Positions 5,780 through 6,065 of a DNA stretch of 6,065 nt are shown here, in pieces. The DNA is taken from contig JANYIK010000194.1 of assembly GCA_025362115.1 (NCBI GenBank), forward strand, positions 1 through 6,065. Direction: 5' to 3'. Source of the stretch: Methylophilaceae bacterium (GTDB lineage: Bacteria; Pseudomonadota; Gammaproteobacteria; Burkholderiales; Methylophilaceae). The notes beneath the pieces are model-generated. The model had not been told where the DNA came from, searched no databases, and was given only the letters and a program-made list of their open reading frames with translations. The stretch's first letter is position 1. The number at the start of each line of letters is the position of its first letter. The translations under genes and the position numbers were made by a program.

Positions 5780-5793
5780 ATGATTTAGATCAA
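5780..5793. promoter_or_regulatory. FNR/ANR-box-like palindrome (ATGAT-N4-ATCAA)
   Basis: The sequence matches the FNR-family consensus TTGAT-N4-ATCAA at nine of ten conserved positions and lies in the short gap before the endolysin. It ends just before the ribosome binding site, too close to the gene for a classical activating position at -41.5, so it may act as a repressor-type site or be a coincidence. Confidence 0.2.
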
Positions 5794-5797
5794 CCAC

Positions 5798-5802
5798 GGA
5801 GG
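5798..5802 (+). promoter_or_regulatory. Ribosome binding site fixing the endolysin GTG start
   Basis: GGAGG lies seven bases before GTG 5810. The next in-frame ATG at 5822 would be 19 bases away, so GTG is the better start. Confidence 0.8.
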
Positions 5803-5809
5803 TTCAATA

Positions 5810-6065
5810 GTGATAACCATAATGACGTGCCCGAAAATGGGCGATAAGGGTTCAGACGTAACGGTGCTTCAGCGCGTGCTGAAAGAAAAAGGATATGACG
5901 TCGGTACGATTGACGGCGTGTTTGGCATTCGTACTTTCGGTCAGGTGCAGAAATTCCAGTCCGAAAACTCTATCAACGCCAGCGGATTGATTGGTCCCAA
6001 GACTCTTGCGGCCCTTGGCTTGATCGTTGATACGCCGATTGCGACGACGAAGCCACTTTCAGGGC
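5810..6065 (+). CDS. Putative modular endolysin, N-terminal peptidoglycan-binding domain (3' end outside window)
   Basis: A reading frame starting at GTG 5810 stays open to the window end, giving 85 codons. Residues about 10-71 are a PG_binding_1 domain, a three-helix fold that binds peptidoglycan. The key pieces are 'GDKGSDVTVLQRVLKEKGY', 'IDGVFGIRT', 'VQKFQSEN' and 'GLIGPKTLAALGL'. A Thr/Pro-containing linker begins after residue 72 ('DTPIATTKP'), so a catalytic domain presumably follows beyond the window. This order, binding domain first, is known from endolysins of Gram-negative phages such as phiKZ gp144. There is no signal peptide or SAR-type membrane helix at the N-terminus, so release would need a holin. 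The catalytic class (glycosidase, amidase, peptidase) cannot be determined here. A virion-associated or host-type peptidoglycan-binding protein is the alternative, less likely given the position. Confidence 0.88.
   Translation, partial: MITIMTCPKMGDKGSDVTVLQRVLKEKGYDVGTIDGVFGIRTFGQVQKFQSENSINASGLIGPKTLAALGLIVDTPIATTKPLSG

Larger units (their letters stand above)
5716..5809. other. Intergenic region before the endolysin gene
   Basis: This 94-base gap is the only sizeable non-coding stretch in an otherwise packed set of genes. It contains a 7-bp inverted repeat, an AT-rich middle with only weak sigma-70-like hexamers (for example TTGCAT at 5757 and CATGAT at 5779), an FNR-box-like palindrome and the ribosome binding site of the next gene. 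A separate promoter or a processing site for the endolysin transcript is plausible but not demonstrated by sequence. Confidence 0.5.

Noticed and set aside
5775..5791. Sigma-54 promoter (TTGGCA-like -24 element)
   Set aside because: No matching -12 GC element occurs at the required spacing.
1..6065. CRISPR array, tRNA, insertion sequence or defence system
   Set aside because: No regularly spaced direct repeats, cloverleaf-like sequence, transposase or defence domain was seen; essentially all DNA is used by phage late genes.

Overview
The window is a stretch of tailed-phage (or prophage) late genes, all on the + strand and tightly packed. It runs from the tail baseplate, through a receptor-binding fibre, into what looks like the start of a lysis region. 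The baseplate set (hub, Gp138-like spike, gp25-like wedge, J-like wedge, DUF2612) is typical of contractile-tailed phages (myovirus morphology). A Gram-negative host is suggested by a small lipobox-bearing lipoprotein and by an N-terminal peptidoglycan-binding domain on the putative endolysin. Base composition looks roughly balanced. No integrase, repressor, tRNA or attachment site is visible, so prophage and lytic phage cannot be told apart, and nothing fixes the host genus.

Region 1 (2-3434) is the baseplate module. It holds the C-terminal part of a hub protein cut by the window start, a puncturing spike with an OB-like N-terminus and an HxH-bearing tip, a short gp25-like wedge protein, a baseplate J-like protein and a DUF2612-type tail protein. 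Gaps are 14 bases or less, and two junctions overlap (ATGA at 1211, TAATG at 2770), which points to one translationally coupled transcript. Together these proteins would build the hub, spike and wedges of the tail tip.

Region 2 (3452-4543) is a tail fibre. It has a conserved attachment N-terminus, a common linker module and a long glycine-rich C-terminal half that includes a (GGT)7 tract. It probably recognises the host surface.

Region 3 (4552-5715) holds four small genes: a coiled-coil plus single-membrane-helix protein (XhlA/holin-like layout), two proteins whose function I do not recognise, and a lipoprotein that starts inside the preceding gene in another frame. Their position between the fibre and the endolysin suggests lysis or envelope functions, but only the membrane protein and the lipoprotein carry direct sequence support for envelope location. 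This is the least explained part of the window.

Region 4 (5716-6065) is a gap of 94 bases, the only sizeable non-coding stretch. It carries a 7-bp inverted repeat and an FNR-box-like palindrome. It is followed by a strong ribosome binding site and the start of a GTG-initiated endolysin, which leaves the window after its peptidoglycan-binding domain.

No stretch over 300 bases lacks a gene. I see no clearly new system. The best leads are the small-gene cassette and the glycine-rich adhesin.
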